From contig NZ_DBMV01000033.1 of the NCBI RefSeq assembly GCF_002298975.1, positions 231,269-295,268 on the forward strand: a stretch of DNA of 64,000 bases. The letters run 5' to 3'. Below, piece after piece: positions 42,095 through 50,553 of this stretch. Source of the DNA: Ralstonia sp. UBA689. GTDB lineage: Bacteria; Pseudomonadota; Gammaproteobacteria; Burkholderiales; Burkholderiaceae. The notes under the pieces were generated by a model. That model was not told the origin of the DNA. It worked only from the letters and a program-made list of their open reading frames with translations, and searched no databases. The translations under genes were made by a program, and so were the position numbers. Position 1 is the first letter of the stretch; each line of letters opens with the position of its first letter.

Positions 42095-43108
42095 ATGGCA
42101 TTCAAGGTTTTCGTCGACGGTCAGGAAGGCACCACCGGCCTTCGCCTGCTCGACTATCTGTCGCAACGCGACGATATCGAACTGCTGCGCATCGCCGAAG
42201 ACAAGCGCAAGGATTCGGCCGAGCGCGCCAAATTCCTGAACGCCGCGGATGTCGCTTTCCTGTGCCTGCCGGACGCCGCCTCGCGCGAGGCGGTCTCGCT
42301 GGTCAACAACCCGAACACCTGCATCATCGACGCCAGCACCGCGTTCCGCACGGACGACAGCTGGGTCTACGGCCTGCCCGAACTCGCCAAAGGCCAGCGT
42401 GAGCGCCTGCGTGCCTCCAAGCGCATTGCCGTGCCGGGCTGCCACGCCAGCGCTTTCGTGCTGCTGATGCGCCCGCTGGTGGAAGCGGGCATCGTTCCAG
42501 CGGACTACCCGGTGACCGCGTTCTCGCTCACCGGTTACAGCGGCGGCGGCAAGAAGATGATTGCCGACTACCTCGCCGCCGATAACCCGAAGCTCGACAG
42601 CCCGCGCCCGTACGCGCTGGCGCTCACGCACAAGCACCTGCCGGAGATGCGCGTGCAGAGCAAGCTCGCTCTGCCGCCGATCTTCACGCCGGTGGTCGGC
42701 AACTTCCTCAAGGGCCTGGCCGTGACGATCGGCCTGCACCCGCAGCATCTGGCACGCAAGGTCAGCCCGGCGGACATCGCCAAGGTGTATGCCGATTACT
42801 ACCAGGGCGAGCAGTTCATCCGCGTGGCCCCGGCCGATAACGTCGAGACGCTCGACAACGGCTTCTTCGATGTGCAGGGCGCCAACGACACCAACCGTGC
42901 CGACCTGTTCGTGTTCGGCTCGGACGAGCGCATGGTCGTCACCGCGCGTCTGGACAACCTGGGCAAGGGCGCGGCCGGCGCGGCGGTGCAATGCATGAAC
43001 GTGCACCTGGGCGTGGACGAAGCGACCAGTCTGCATGTGGAAGCGCCGATTCCAGCAGAAGGCGCGGAGCACGCGGTGCGTGAGGCAGCGCCGGGTTTTG
43101 CGAGCTGA
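42095..43108 (+). CDS. argC: N-acetyl-gamma-glutamyl-phosphate reductase (short type)
   Basis: 337 residues from ATG 42095 with GCGAGAT upstream; the longer open frame is out of register with protein-like sequence. Third step of arginine synthesis. N-terminal VFVDGQEGTTGLRLLDYL is the NADP fold of the short (type 2) ArgC; catalytic cysteine in PGCHASAF; GYSGGGKKM and HKHLPEM are conserved. It is ~25 residues longer than typical short forms, with an extra C-terminal tail (HVEAPIPAEGAEHAVREAAPGFAS). Confidence 0.95.
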   Translation: MAFKVFVDGQEGTTGLRLLDYLSQRDDIELLRIAEDKRKDSAERAKFLNAADVAFLCLPDAASREAVSLVNNPNTCIIDASTAFRTDDSWVYGLPELAKGQRERLRASKRIAVPGCHASAFVLLMRPLVEAGIVPADYPVTAFSLTGYSGGGKKMIADYLAADNPKLDSPRPYALALTHKHLPEMRVQSKLALPPIFTPVVGNFLKGLAVTIGLHPQHLARKVSPADIAKVYADYYQGEQFIRVAPADNVETLDNGFFDVQGANDTNRADLFVFGSDERMVVTARLDNLGKGAAGAAVQCMNVHLGVDEATSLHVEAPIPAEGAEHAVREAAPGFAS

Positions 43109-43127
43109 TTGTCGCCTGCGCTGAAAC

Positions 43128-43155
43128 GAAAAACGCGCCCGAAGGCGCGTTTTTC
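43128..43155. terminator. Bidirectional terminator between argC and the SPFH gene
   Basis: Stem AAAAACGCGCC / GGCGCGTTTTT (43129-43139, 43144-43154), loop CGAA. Symmetric A and T tracts serve both convergent genes. Confidence 0.92.
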
Positions 43156-43177
43156 ATTGGCTCCTTGACGTTGGGGC

Positions 43178-44086
43178 TTATCTGTTCTGCGCCCCTGCCG
43201 GGATGTTGAACAGCATCCCGCCGCCGCTGCCGCCGGCCATCACATTAGGCGTCACGCCGTTCCACTTCTCGATGGCGGCGCGCTCCAGCTTCAGGCGTTC
43301 CCACGCCAGCAGGCGGTCATCCAGCGATGAGGCCAGCGCGCGGTTGGCGGCTGCCTCACCTTCGGCAATCGCCACCTTCTTCTTGGCCTCGGCCTGGGCG
43401 GAGCGCACTTCGTTTTCGGTGCGGATGGCGTCCTGAATGGCCTTGGTCTTGGCGCTCACCGCGTCGAGCAGCGCACGCGGCGGGCGCAGTGAGCCGACGA
43501 TGCCGAACTGCTTGATCGACAGGCCCAGCGGCGTGAGCCGCGTGTCCAGCTCCTTGGTCAGGCGCGCGACGAACTCTTCCTTCTTGCCCCCGTTCACGTC
43601 GTCAAAGTTGTATTCCGAGCCGATGGCGACGATCACGTTGCGCGCCGTGTCGCGCAGGTAACCGTGTGTGAAGGTCTCGATGTGGTCGGCGCGGAAGTTG
43701 GTGTAGAACGCCGGCACCTTGTCGCGGTCGAGTTGGTACGAGACGGCGACGTCCACGTTCACGGGCACGGCGTCCTTGGTGTTGAAGGTCAGCTCTTCGT
43801 TCATCGGCCGGCCTTCATTCATATCCTGCGTCCAAACCACGCGCTGCACAAAGGTCGGGTACTGGATGACGACCGTCTGCACCGGGTTGTAGAACACAAA
43901 GCCGGTGACCACGTTCTCGCGCGTGATGCCGCGATCGACGAGCCGGTTGATCTTGATGCCCGTGTAGCCGGGCGGAATGATCTGCCAGTTCAGCAGGAAT
44001 GCGCGCGCGATCACCAGCGCCGCGAGGGCGCCGAAGACGACCGCGAGCAATTTGACCGGCAGCCTGCTTGCCGTGACTTGAGGCAT
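43178..44086 (-). CDS. SPFH/prohibitin-family membrane protein
   Basis: 302 residues: one N-terminal membrane helix (LLAVVFGALAALVIARAFLL), a Band 7 domain starting IIPPGYTGIKINRLVDRG, then a charged coiled coil rich in alanine (EVRSAQAEAKKKVAIAEGEAAANRALASSLDDRL) and a glycine-rich end. Such proteins form ring-like scaffolds in membrane microdomains or regulate FtsH-type proteases. There is no hflK/hflC partner here. Exact role unknown. Confidence 0.9.
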   Translation of the reverse strand: MPQVTASRLPVKLLAVVFGALAALVIARAFLLNWQIIPPGYTGIKINRLVDRGITRENVVTGFVFYNPVQTVVIQYPTFVQRVVWTQDMNEGRPMNEELTFNTKDAVPVNVDVAVSYQLDRDKVPAFYTNFRADHIETFTHGYLRDTARNVIVAIGSEYNFDDVNGGKKEEFVARLTKELDTRLTPLGLSIKQFGIVGSLRPPRALLDAVSAKTKAIQDAIRTENEVRSAQAEAKKKVAIAEGEAAANRALASSLDDRLLAWERLKLERAAIEKWNGVTPNVMAGGSGGGMLFNIPAGAQNR

Positions 44087-44398
44087 GAGGGTTCCCCTTG
44101 CTTGTTGGTTTGCTTCTGAGGTGTTGGCTGGCGGGGCGGGCGCGATGCCAAAGCAAGCGTCCGCGGCTGGCGCAGGAATCGTCAGCGATTCCCGTCAGGG
44201 ATGGCCGCGCCCAGTGGGCGGGTGGTGGCAAGCGAGCTTGGCCACAGTGATGAGGCGGTGAGCGTCAATACGACCGAGGAGGCGCATTGCAAAGCTCGGA
44301 TGTTGCGATGCAGCAAGTATAGGCGGGTGCCAGAAATTTGCTGCCCCTCCTGAAGCACTAGAGCGGTGTTTCGAATGTGCCAATGGCGAGGGAGGCGG
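44087..44398. other. Gene-free spacer upstream of the SPFH gene
   Basis: No credible coding frame or RNA seen. It should contain the SPFH promoter near its left edge; the remainder shows no structure I can support. Confidence 0.4.
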
Positions 44399-45166
44399 TC
44401 ATGCCTGCCCGGGTTGCACGCGTTCCGGGTTCCAGCCGAGCGCGTTGTAGACGTGATAGCGCGCAATGCCGATCCACTCGTGCAGCGCGAAATCCGTCAG
44501 CGCAAAGTTGTACGCCATCGGCAGGGGGGAGACGGTGGCCTGCAGGTCATCGGCGCGCATGGGGATTGGCATCATGCCAAAGTGCGCGAAATACAGCAGG
44601 CTGCGCCGCAGGTGGATGGCCGAGGACACCAGCACCGTGCGGTCCGGTCCGTAGTCCGCCAGCGCCGCGCGCGAGAACTGCGCGTTCTGCCACGTATTCA
44701 TGCTCTTGGGTTCCATGAGCACGTCGGCGCTGTCGATGCCGAGGGCGACGAGTTCGCGGCGGTAGACCACCGCTTCGGGCTCGCCATGGTGGCGGGCGTC
44801 GCCGCCGCTCACGAGGATCTTGCAGTCGGCGCCGGTGCCACCCCCCGCCTTCCTGCAGGCCTGGTAGATCTGTGCGGCTTCGACCAGGCGCGGGTACGAG
44901 AAGATGCCTGGCTCCACCGTCTTGCCGGTGCGGAATGTGCCCGCGCCCAACAGTACGATGGCGTTGCGCGTGCCCCAGGCGATCTGCGGTTCGTTTTCGA
45001 AGGGCTTTTCCAGGGAGTTGAGCAGCCATGCCGGGACCGGGCCGCAACCGATGGCCACCACCAGCACCGCCGACAGCGCTGCCAGCGCACGCGCAGGTCG
45101 CCGTCGGCCGCGCACCGCGTACACCGCCGCCACAATCATCAGCACACACAGCACGGCCAGACTCAC
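44399..45166 (-). CDS. YdcF/DUF218-family membrane protein
   Basis: 255 residues from GTG 45166, preceded by an excellent GGAGG at five bases; the frame is open further upstream but unlike protein. One N-terminal helix pair (LAVLCVLMIVAAVYAV, ALAALSAVLVVAIGCGPVPAWLL) is followed by a DUF218 domain: AIVLLGAGTF, ILVSGGDARHHGEPEAVVYRRELVALGI, EPKSMNTWQNAQFS and VLVSSAIHLRRSLLYF. The family includes SanA/ElyC-type envelope proteins. Likely a role in cell-envelope carrier metabolism; not proven. Confidence 0.88.
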   Translation of the reverse strand: MSLAVLCVLMIVAAVYAVRGRRRPARALAALSAVLVVAIGCGPVPAWLLNSLEKPFENEPQIAWGTRNAIVLLGAGTFRTGKTVEPGIFSYPRLVEAAQIYQACRKAGGGTGADCKILVSGGDARHHGEPEAVVYRRELVALGIDSADVLMEPKSMNTWQNAQFSRAALADYGPDRTVLVSSAIHLRRSLLYFAHFGMMPIPMRADDLQATVSPLPMAYNFALTDFALHEWIGIARYHVYNALGWNPERVQPGQA

Positions 45167-45415
45167 AGGTTCCTCCGGTTCAGCACGCCATGCGCGTGCG
45201 TGGCTGCCATCGTAAAGAGGAATGGCCGGGCGCGCGACCCGTCTTCTTACGGGGTGGTTGTTGCAGGCTGCGGATTGGCTGACGGCGCGGGCATGTCCTG
45301 GGGAATAACGCTGGTGGCAACAACCAAGGCGCGGCAAGATGGCGAACTTGTCGCGCGGTGGCGGACCAGAGGCCGTGCGGGGGAACGTCGCGGCTCCAAG
45401 AGGAAAAGGTGCTCA

Positions 45416-45880
45416 ATGCAAATCAAGGTTGTCCCTCCGATCCTGGTGCTCAGCGCGCCGCGTCGCATCACGCTCGCCGAAGTGGGCGGGGAGGCGTCCG
45501 TTGTTTGCGGGGCGATCGAGGCCGATGCCGCCGCACACCGCATGACGGCTAGTGGTCCATGGATGTTCGTCTACCGCAATCTGCCGCATGACCGCGACAC
45601 TCCGTGCGAGATCGAGTTCTGCCTGCCGGTGCGACCAGGGCCTGCCTACCAAGGCCAGCATGTGTTGAAGACGCTGGCGGGCACGACCTGCGCAACGCAC
45701 GTCCACGAGGGGCCGCTCGATGGACTCTTCGACGGCTATGCGACGCTACTGCGGGCAGCCGCAGCGCAGGGCTGTCGCCTTGCGGGCGAGAGTCGCGAGG
45801 TCTATTACTGCTGGCAGGGCCCGCAGGCCGTAGACAACCGGGTGGAGATTCTTTTCGCGCTAGAGCCCCAGCCGGCATGA
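45416..45880 (+). CDS. GyrI-like small-molecule-binding domain protein
   Basis: 154 residues from ATG 45416 with AGGAAAAGG upstream. A stand-alone effector-binding fold: MFVYRNLPHDRDTPCEIEFCLPVRPG and GTTCATHVHEGPLDGLFDGYATLLRAAAAQG, ending with YYCWQGPQAVDNRVEILFALEP. It resembles the C-terminal domain of AraC/GyrI regulators without an HTH. It may sequester or hydrolyse a small ligand. Monocistronic. Confidence 0.75.
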   Translation: MQIKVVPPILVLSAPRRITLAEVGGEASVVCGAIEADAAAHRMTASGPWMFVYRNLPHDRDTPCEIEFCLPVRPGPAYQGQHVLKTLAGTTCATHVHEGPLDGLFDGYATLLRAAAAQGCRLAGESREVYYCWQGPQAVDNRVEILFALEPQPA

Positions 45881-45960
45881 TGGGATGCGACGGCGGTGCT
45901 CCGGGGGCTTTCGTGCAACGCGATGACTCACGATGGCACGCGCCCCATCGGATGAGCGTT

Positions 45961-46431
45961 TCACGCCGGCCCGCCAATCTTCCCCAGTAACTCCCGCAGC
46001 ATCTCCCGCTCCGCGCGCGTCAGCGCAGCGAGCATCCGCTCCTCCGTCTCCACATGCGAGGCGACCAGGCCGTCGACCAGCGCAAAGCCTTCGTCGGTCA
46101 GTACGATCTGCAACCCGCGCCGGTCTTCGGGGTCGGTCCTGCGGGCGATCAGGCCGCGCGTTTCCAGCCGGTCGAGCCGGTTGGTCATGGCGGAGGTGGA
46201 CAGCATCATGTCCTTGGCCAGCGCGGAGGGCGACAGCGCTTGCGCACGGCCGTTGCGGCGCAACGTGAGCAGCACGTCAAAGCCGGCCATGTCCAGATCG
46301 GCGCCGGCCACGTTGGCGACCACGCCCGTGCGCAGGCGCTCACCGGCGCGCCAGACATCGCCGCAGACGGCCATCGGGCTGGCGTCGATATCCGGACGCT
46401 CGCGCCGCCATTGCGCGAGGATGCCGTCCAT
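45961..46431 (-). CDS. MarR-family transcriptional regulator
   Basis: 156 residues from ATG 46431, which has AAGGGGGA upstream. Winged HTH: LSPSALAKDMMLSTSAMTNRLDRLETRGLIARRTDPEDRRGLQIVLTDEG. Divergent from a nitroreductase gene. An operator-like site in the intergenic region (46488-46502) recurs before the downstream transporter, suggesting that both genes are its targets. Confidence 0.92.
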   Translation of the reverse strand: MDGILAQWRRERPDIDASPMAVCGDVWRAGERLRTGVVANVAGADLDMAGFDVLLTLRRNGRAQALSPSALAKDMMLSTSAMTNRLDRLETRGLIARRTDPEDRRGLQIVLTDEGFALVDGLVASHVETEERMLAALTRAEREMLRELLGKIGGPA

Positions 46432-46487
46432 CGGTCCCCCTTGTGGGGATGTGGGATCACCTTGACCCATCGAAAACCTCATCCTAA

Positions 46488-46502
46488 TATTTCGACATCA
46501 AA
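46488..46502. promoter_or_regulatory. Candidate MarR operator 1
   Basis: TATTTCGACATCAAA, one base different from TATTTCGATATCAAA at 47206-47220. A perfect palindrome TTGACGTCAA follows at 46507-46516. The site lies between the divergent MarR and nitroreductase genes. Confidence 0.65.
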
Positions 46503-46591
46503 CTACTTGACGTCAAGATGCTTGAAATCGTATCGGGTTTGCCGATACGGAGCAATCGGGCATTGCGTCACACCTTTCTGTGGGAACCCTG

Positions 46592-47179
46592 ATGACCGAA
46601 CGACTTGCCGATCACCCGATTGATCCGCTGTTCCTGGCGCGCTGGTCGCCGCGCGCTTATGACGCCCAGCCCATGCCCGAGGCGGATCTGCTGCGCATTC
46701 TGGAAGCGGCCCGCTGGGCGCCGTCGGCCTACAACTACCAGCCGTGGCGCTTTCTCTACACCCGCCGCGGCGATGCGCACTGGGCCGAGTTCGTCAGCCT
46801 GCTTGTGCCTTTCAATGGCGATTGGGCGCAGCGCGCCTCGGCGCTGATCTTCGTGCTGTCTGACACGCTGATTTACGGTGATGACCCGGCCGACACCGCG
46901 CCCTCGCGTACCCACAGCTTCGATGCTGGTGCCGCGTGGGCGCAACTGGCGCTGCAGGCGGTGAGCCTTGGCTATCACGCACGCGGCATGGCGGGGGTGG
47001 ACTACGACCGGGCGCGCACCGTGCTGCAGGTGCCGGAGCGTTTCCGCATCGAGATCGCCGTAGCGGTCGGCCGCCGCGCCGATGTGTCGACGCTGCCGGC
47101 GCCCCTGCAGCCGCACGAAGGTCCGACGCCACGCCGCCCAATCAGCGAGCTGGCGTTTAGTGGGCGCTTTCCGGCCTGA
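46592..47179 (+). CDS. Nitroreductase-family flavoprotein
   Basis: 195 residues from ATG 46592 (MTERLADHPIDPLFLARWSPRAYD), RBS GGGA. FMN-binding pattern: ARWSPRAYDAQPM, EAARWAPSAYNYQPWRFLYTRR and AWAQLALQAVSLGYHARGMAG. It reduces nitro or quinone compounds with NAD(P)H. It lies between a MarR regulator and a DMT transporter gene, forming a likely xenobiotic-response cluster. Confidence 0.9.
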   Translation: MTERLADHPIDPLFLARWSPRAYDAQPMPEADLLRILEAARWAPSAYNYQPWRFLYTRRGDAHWAEFVSLLVPFNGDWAQRASALIFVLSDTLIYGDDPADTAPSRTHSFDAGAAWAQLALQAVSLGYHARGMAGVDYDRARTVLQVPERFRIEIAVAVGRRADVSTLPAPLQPHEGPTPRRPISELAFSGRFPA

Positions 47180-47205
47180 TCGCGCGCGCCATTCGCTGGC
47201 TCATT

Positions 47206-47220
47206 TATTTCGATATCAAA
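47206..47220. promoter_or_regulatory. Candidate MarR operator 2
   Basis: TATTTCGATATCAAA sits within the near-palindrome ATTTCGATATCAAAT, 22 bases before the DMT transporter start. It matches the site in the MarR/nitroreductase spacer at 14 of 15 bases. Confidence 0.65.
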
Positions 47221-47242
47221 TAACGCGACGTGGAGAATCATC

Positions 47243-48145
47243 ATGCCGTTCAACCGCTTGGCTGTGATGCTGGCCACCGCCCTAGCGCCGATGTTGTGGG
47301 GCACGACTTATCTTGTTTTCACGCAGACGCTGCCGGTTGGCCATCCGCTGCTGGTGGGCGCGCTACGTGCATTGCCGGCCGGCGTGCTGCTGATGTTGCT
47401 CGGCCCCGGCCTGCCGCCGCGCGATAAGTTGCTGCGGTTGCTGTTTCTCGGGCTCGCCAACATCGGCGTGTTCTTCGCGCTGCTGTTCGTGGCGGCGCGG
47501 CGCCTGCCGGGCGGAGTGGCGGCAACGATCATGTCGGCGCAGCCGCTGGTGGTCGGGCTGCTGGCGTGGCCGTTGCTGAAGCGCAGGCCGCGCCCGGCGC
47601 AACTGGCGGCGGCACTGGCGGGGTCGGTGGGGGTGGGTTTGCTGATCCTTGGGCCGGCGGCCAAGCTCGATGCGATCGGGGTGGCGGCGGCGCTGGCCGC
47701 AGCGCTGTCGATGGCGACCGGCACAGTGCTGATTGAACGCTGGGGCCGCATCGGCACGCCTCTGGCGCTGGCTGCGTGGCAACTCGCGCTGGGCGGCCTC
47801 ATGTTGCTGCCGGTGGCGCTGTTTGTCGAAGGGCTGCCGCCCGCACCGACGCTGCGCAACGTCGCGGGCTTCGCCTACCTCATCGTCATCGGCACGGCGC
47901 TGGGTTACTGGCTGTGGGTGCGCGGCATCGGCCTGCTGGGCGCGGATGTGACCTTCCTCTCGCTGCTCAGCCCGCTGACGGCGACGGTATTGGGGGCGCT
48001 GGTGCTGGGCGAATGGTTCAGCCCGGTGCAGACTGGCGGTGCGTTGTTGATCCTGGGCGCGACGGTGGCGGGGATGGCGTTGTCGCGGCGGGCGCGGGTG
48101 GCAGGGCCACAAACGGAAAGCCCCGCAAGGCCGGTGCTGCGATGA
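47243..48145 (+). CDS. EamA/DMT-family transporter
   Basis: 300 residues, ten predicted membrane helices in two EamA repeats. The N-terminus is ALAPMLWGTTYLVFTQTLPVGHPLLVGALRALPAG; the second repeat includes GTALGYWLWVRGIGLLGADVTFLSLLSPLTATVLGALVLGEWF. Probably exports a metabolite or drug. It carries its own copy of the putative MarR operator immediately upstream. Confidence 0.9.
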   Translation: MPFNRLAVMLATALAPMLWGTTYLVFTQTLPVGHPLLVGALRALPAGVLLMLLGPGLPPRDKLLRLLFLGLANIGVFFALLFVAARRLPGGVAATIMSAQPLVVGLLAWPLLKRRPRPAQLAAALAGSVGVGLLILGPAAKLDAIGVAAALAAALSMATGTVLIERWGRIGTPLALAAWQLALGGLMLLPVALFVEGLPPAPTLRNVAGFAYLIVIGTALGYWLWVRGIGLLGADVTFLSLLSPLTATVLGALVLGEWFSPVQTGGALLILGATVAGMALSRRARVAGPQTESPARPVLR

Positions 48146-48219
48146 GGCCGAGCGTAGCGCTTACTGGAGCGACTGCGTGACGTAAGAGACGGCCTTCAGG
48201 TCGTCGTCATTTTCTCATT

Positions 48220-49164
48220 CTACCGCCGCACCATTGGCTGCATCGGCGCCTCATCGCCATTATCGATCGGCGCCGCACCCAGGTATTGCATGTTCGAGCG
48301 GTACTCGTGCAGCCGCGCCATCGGCATGTGCAGGGCATCGGCGTACAGCGGGAGTGTCTCGGGCAGATGGCGCGAGAGCACGACCATGCGTGTGCGCCCG
48401 GACGGATGCGTGGAGAGGAACTGCTTCTGCTCCGCTCCGCCGATCGACCCCATCTTTTGCCACAACGTGAGTGCAGCGCGCGGGTCGAACCCGGCGCGCG
48501 AGGCTATGTCCATGCCCACCAGATCGGCCTCGGTTTCCTCCGCGCGCGAGAACGCCAGCAGGTGCATCTTGGCGCCCTCGCCGAGGTCCGTGTCGCCCCG
48601 GTTGCCGAAGCCGAACAGTTGCGAGACGACGTTGGCGCCAAGGTTGGTGATCTCGCGCTGGCCGGCGCGCGCGCGGGCGTGCTCGCGTAGCGCGTGGGCG
48701 ATCTCGTGGCCGAGCGCCATGGCGAGTTCGTCATCCGTCAGCTTGAACTGCTCGAGCAGCCCCGAGAACACGGCGATCTTGCCGCCGGGCATGCAGAACG
48801 CGTTCACCTGCGCGGAGCCGATCAGGTTGACCTCCCACCGCCAGTGCGCGGCATCGGGGTTCCAGCGCGGCGCCTGCGGTGTCAGCCGCTTGACGATGGC
48901 GCGGACGCGGATCAGGTCGGGCACCTCGCCGGGCGCGAGCGCGCCCTCGTGTGCGGCGTTGTCGATGACTTGCTGATACTCGGTCTGCGCGCGGCGATCG
49001 ATCTCTTCCGCGGGAATCACCAGGCGGATGTTGGGCGACGTGGTGGTCGGCGCTTCCAGCTTCACGCCATCGGCGGGCACAGGCAGCGGGCCGTCCATGG
49101 CGGTGGCCCAGGTGGCGAGCACGAGGCCGGCGAGAGGCAGCAGGGAGCGGGGTATGCGCGACAT
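48220..49164 (-). CDS. M48-family metalloprotease, exported
   Basis: 314 residues from ATG 49164 (MSRIPRSLLPLAGLVLATWATA signal peptide). Zn-binding HEIAH is in MALGHEIAHALREHARARAG; the third ligand Glu is in EETEADLVGMDIASRAGFDP; NAFCMPGGKIAVFSGLL precedes. BepA/LoiP-like proteases of this kind maintain outer-membrane proteins in the periplasm. There are no C-terminal TPR repeats. Confidence 0.92.
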   Translation of the reverse strand: MSRIPRSLLPLAGLVLATWATAMDGPLPVPADGVKLEAPTTTSPNIRLVIPAEEIDRRAQTEYQQVIDNAAHEGALAPGEVPDLIRVRAIVKRLTPQAPRWNPDAAHWRWEVNLIGSAQVNAFCMPGGKIAVFSGLLEQFKLTDDELAMALGHEIAHALREHARARAGQREITNLGANVVSQLFGFGNRGDTDLGEGAKMHLLAFSRAEETEADLVGMDIASRAGFDPRAALTLWQKMGSIGGAEQKQFLSTHPSGRTRMVVLSRHLPETLPLYADALHMPMARLHEYRSNMQYLGAAPIDNGDEAPMQPMVRR

Positions 49165-49263
49165 CAAGGGCAGAAGGTCGAATCGACTGGGACATAATAT
49201 CGGCCAACGCACCCGACCACGCTACGTGGCAACCCGCACCCGCCTTTGCATCTGGCCCGCCAC

Positions 49264-50553
49264 ATGACCTTCCACGATTACCTCGACGTTTTCCGTAACC
49301 GCCGCATCGGCGCGATGCTACTGCTGGGCTTTGCCTCGGGCCTGCCGCTGGCGCTCACTTCGGGCACGCTGCAAGCGTGGATGACGGTGGAGGGCCTCGA
49401 TATCCGCACCATCGGGCTGTTCTCGCTGGTGGGGCAGGCGTACATCTTCAAGTTCTTGTGGGCGCCGCTGATGGACCGCTTCACGCCACCGCTCATGGGG
49501 CGCCGCCGCGGCTGGCTGGTGCTCACGCAAGCGGGGCTGGTGGCGTCAATTGCTGCCATGGCCTTCGCGCCGCCGCACGCCGCGCTGTGGGCGCTGGCCG
49601 GGCTGGCGGTGCTGGTGGCGTTTCTGTCGGCCTCGCAGGACATCGTCTTCGACGCCTACAGCACCGACGTGTTGCACGCCAACGAGCGCGGCGTGGGTGC
49701 GGCCGTCAAGGTGCTCGGCTATCGGCTGGCAATGCTGGTGTCGGGCGGTCTGGCGCTGTGGCTGGCTGATCGCGTGATGGGCTGGAGCAATATGTATCTG
49801 CTGATGGCCGGCCTGATGGCTCTGGGTATCTTCACGACGTTGTGGTCGCCCGAGCCGGAGGTGGTGGCGCGCCCGCCGCGCAGCCTGCAGGAAGCGGTGG
49901 TCGGCCCGCTGAGGGATTTTTTCTCGCGCCGTGGCGCGTGGGCGCTGCTGGCGCTGATCGTCCTCTATAAGCTGGGCGATGCGTTTGCGGGCAGCCTGTC
50001 GACCACGTTCCTGATTCGCGGCGTCGGCTTTTCGGCTGGCGAGGTAGGCATCGTGAACAAGACGCTCGGGCTGGCGGCCACCATCGTCGGCGCACTGTAT
50101 GGCGGCACGCTGATGGTGCGGCTGGGGCTGGTGCGCGCGCTGCTGCTCTTCGGCGTGCTGCAGGCGATGTCGAACCTGGGGTACTGGGTGCTGGCCGTCA
50201 CGCCACAGCATCTGTGGACGATGGCGGTGGCCATCGGCATCGAGAACATCTGCGGCGGCATGGGTACGGCGGCCTTCGTGGCGCTCTTGATGGCGCTGTG
50301 CAACCGGTCGTTCTCGGCGACGCAGTATGCGCTGCTCTCCGCGCTGGCTTCCATCGGCCGCGTGTATGTCGGGCCAACTTCCGGCTATCTGGTGGAAGCC
50401 TACGGCTGGCCCGTGTTCTACCTGATGACGGTGGCGTTCGCCTTCCCGGGGCTGGTGGTGCTGTGGTTTATGCGCGGCACCATCGGTCGGTATGAGAGCG
50501 AGCAGAACCAGCGAGCCATGGAGGCGAAGGCCGCCCAGGCGGCGTCAGCCTAA
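49264..50553 (+). CDS. ampG: AmpG-like muropeptide permease (MFS)
   Basis: 429 residues from ATG 49264. Typical AmpG N-terminus (RRIGAMLLLGFASGLPLALTSGTLQAWMTVEGLDIRTIGLFSLVGQAYIFKFLWAPLMDRF), then SASQDIVFDAYSTDVL and about 12 membrane helices. It imports anhydromuropeptides from the periplasm for cell-wall recycling and beta-lactamase signalling. Its last nine bases overlap the end of the convergent MidA-like gene. Confidence 0.9.
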   Translation: MTFHDYLDVFRNRRIGAMLLLGFASGLPLALTSGTLQAWMTVEGLDIRTIGLFSLVGQAYIFKFLWAPLMDRFTPPLMGRRRGWLVLTQAGLVASIAAMAFAPPHAALWALAGLAVLVAFLSASQDIVFDAYSTDVLHANERGVGAAVKVLGYRLAMLVSGGLALWLADRVMGWSNMYLLMAGLMALGIFTTLWSPEPEVVARPPRSLQEAVVGPLRDFFSRRGAWALLALIVLYKLGDAFAGSLSTTFLIRGVGFSAGEVGIVNKTLGLAATIVGALYGGTLMVRLGLVRALLLFGVLQAMSNLGYWVLAVTPQHLWTMAVAIGIENICGGMGTAAFVALLMALCNRSFSATQYALLSALASIGRVYVGPTSGYLVEAYGWPVFYLMTVAFAFPGLVVLWFMRGTIGRYESEQNQRAMEAKAAQAASA

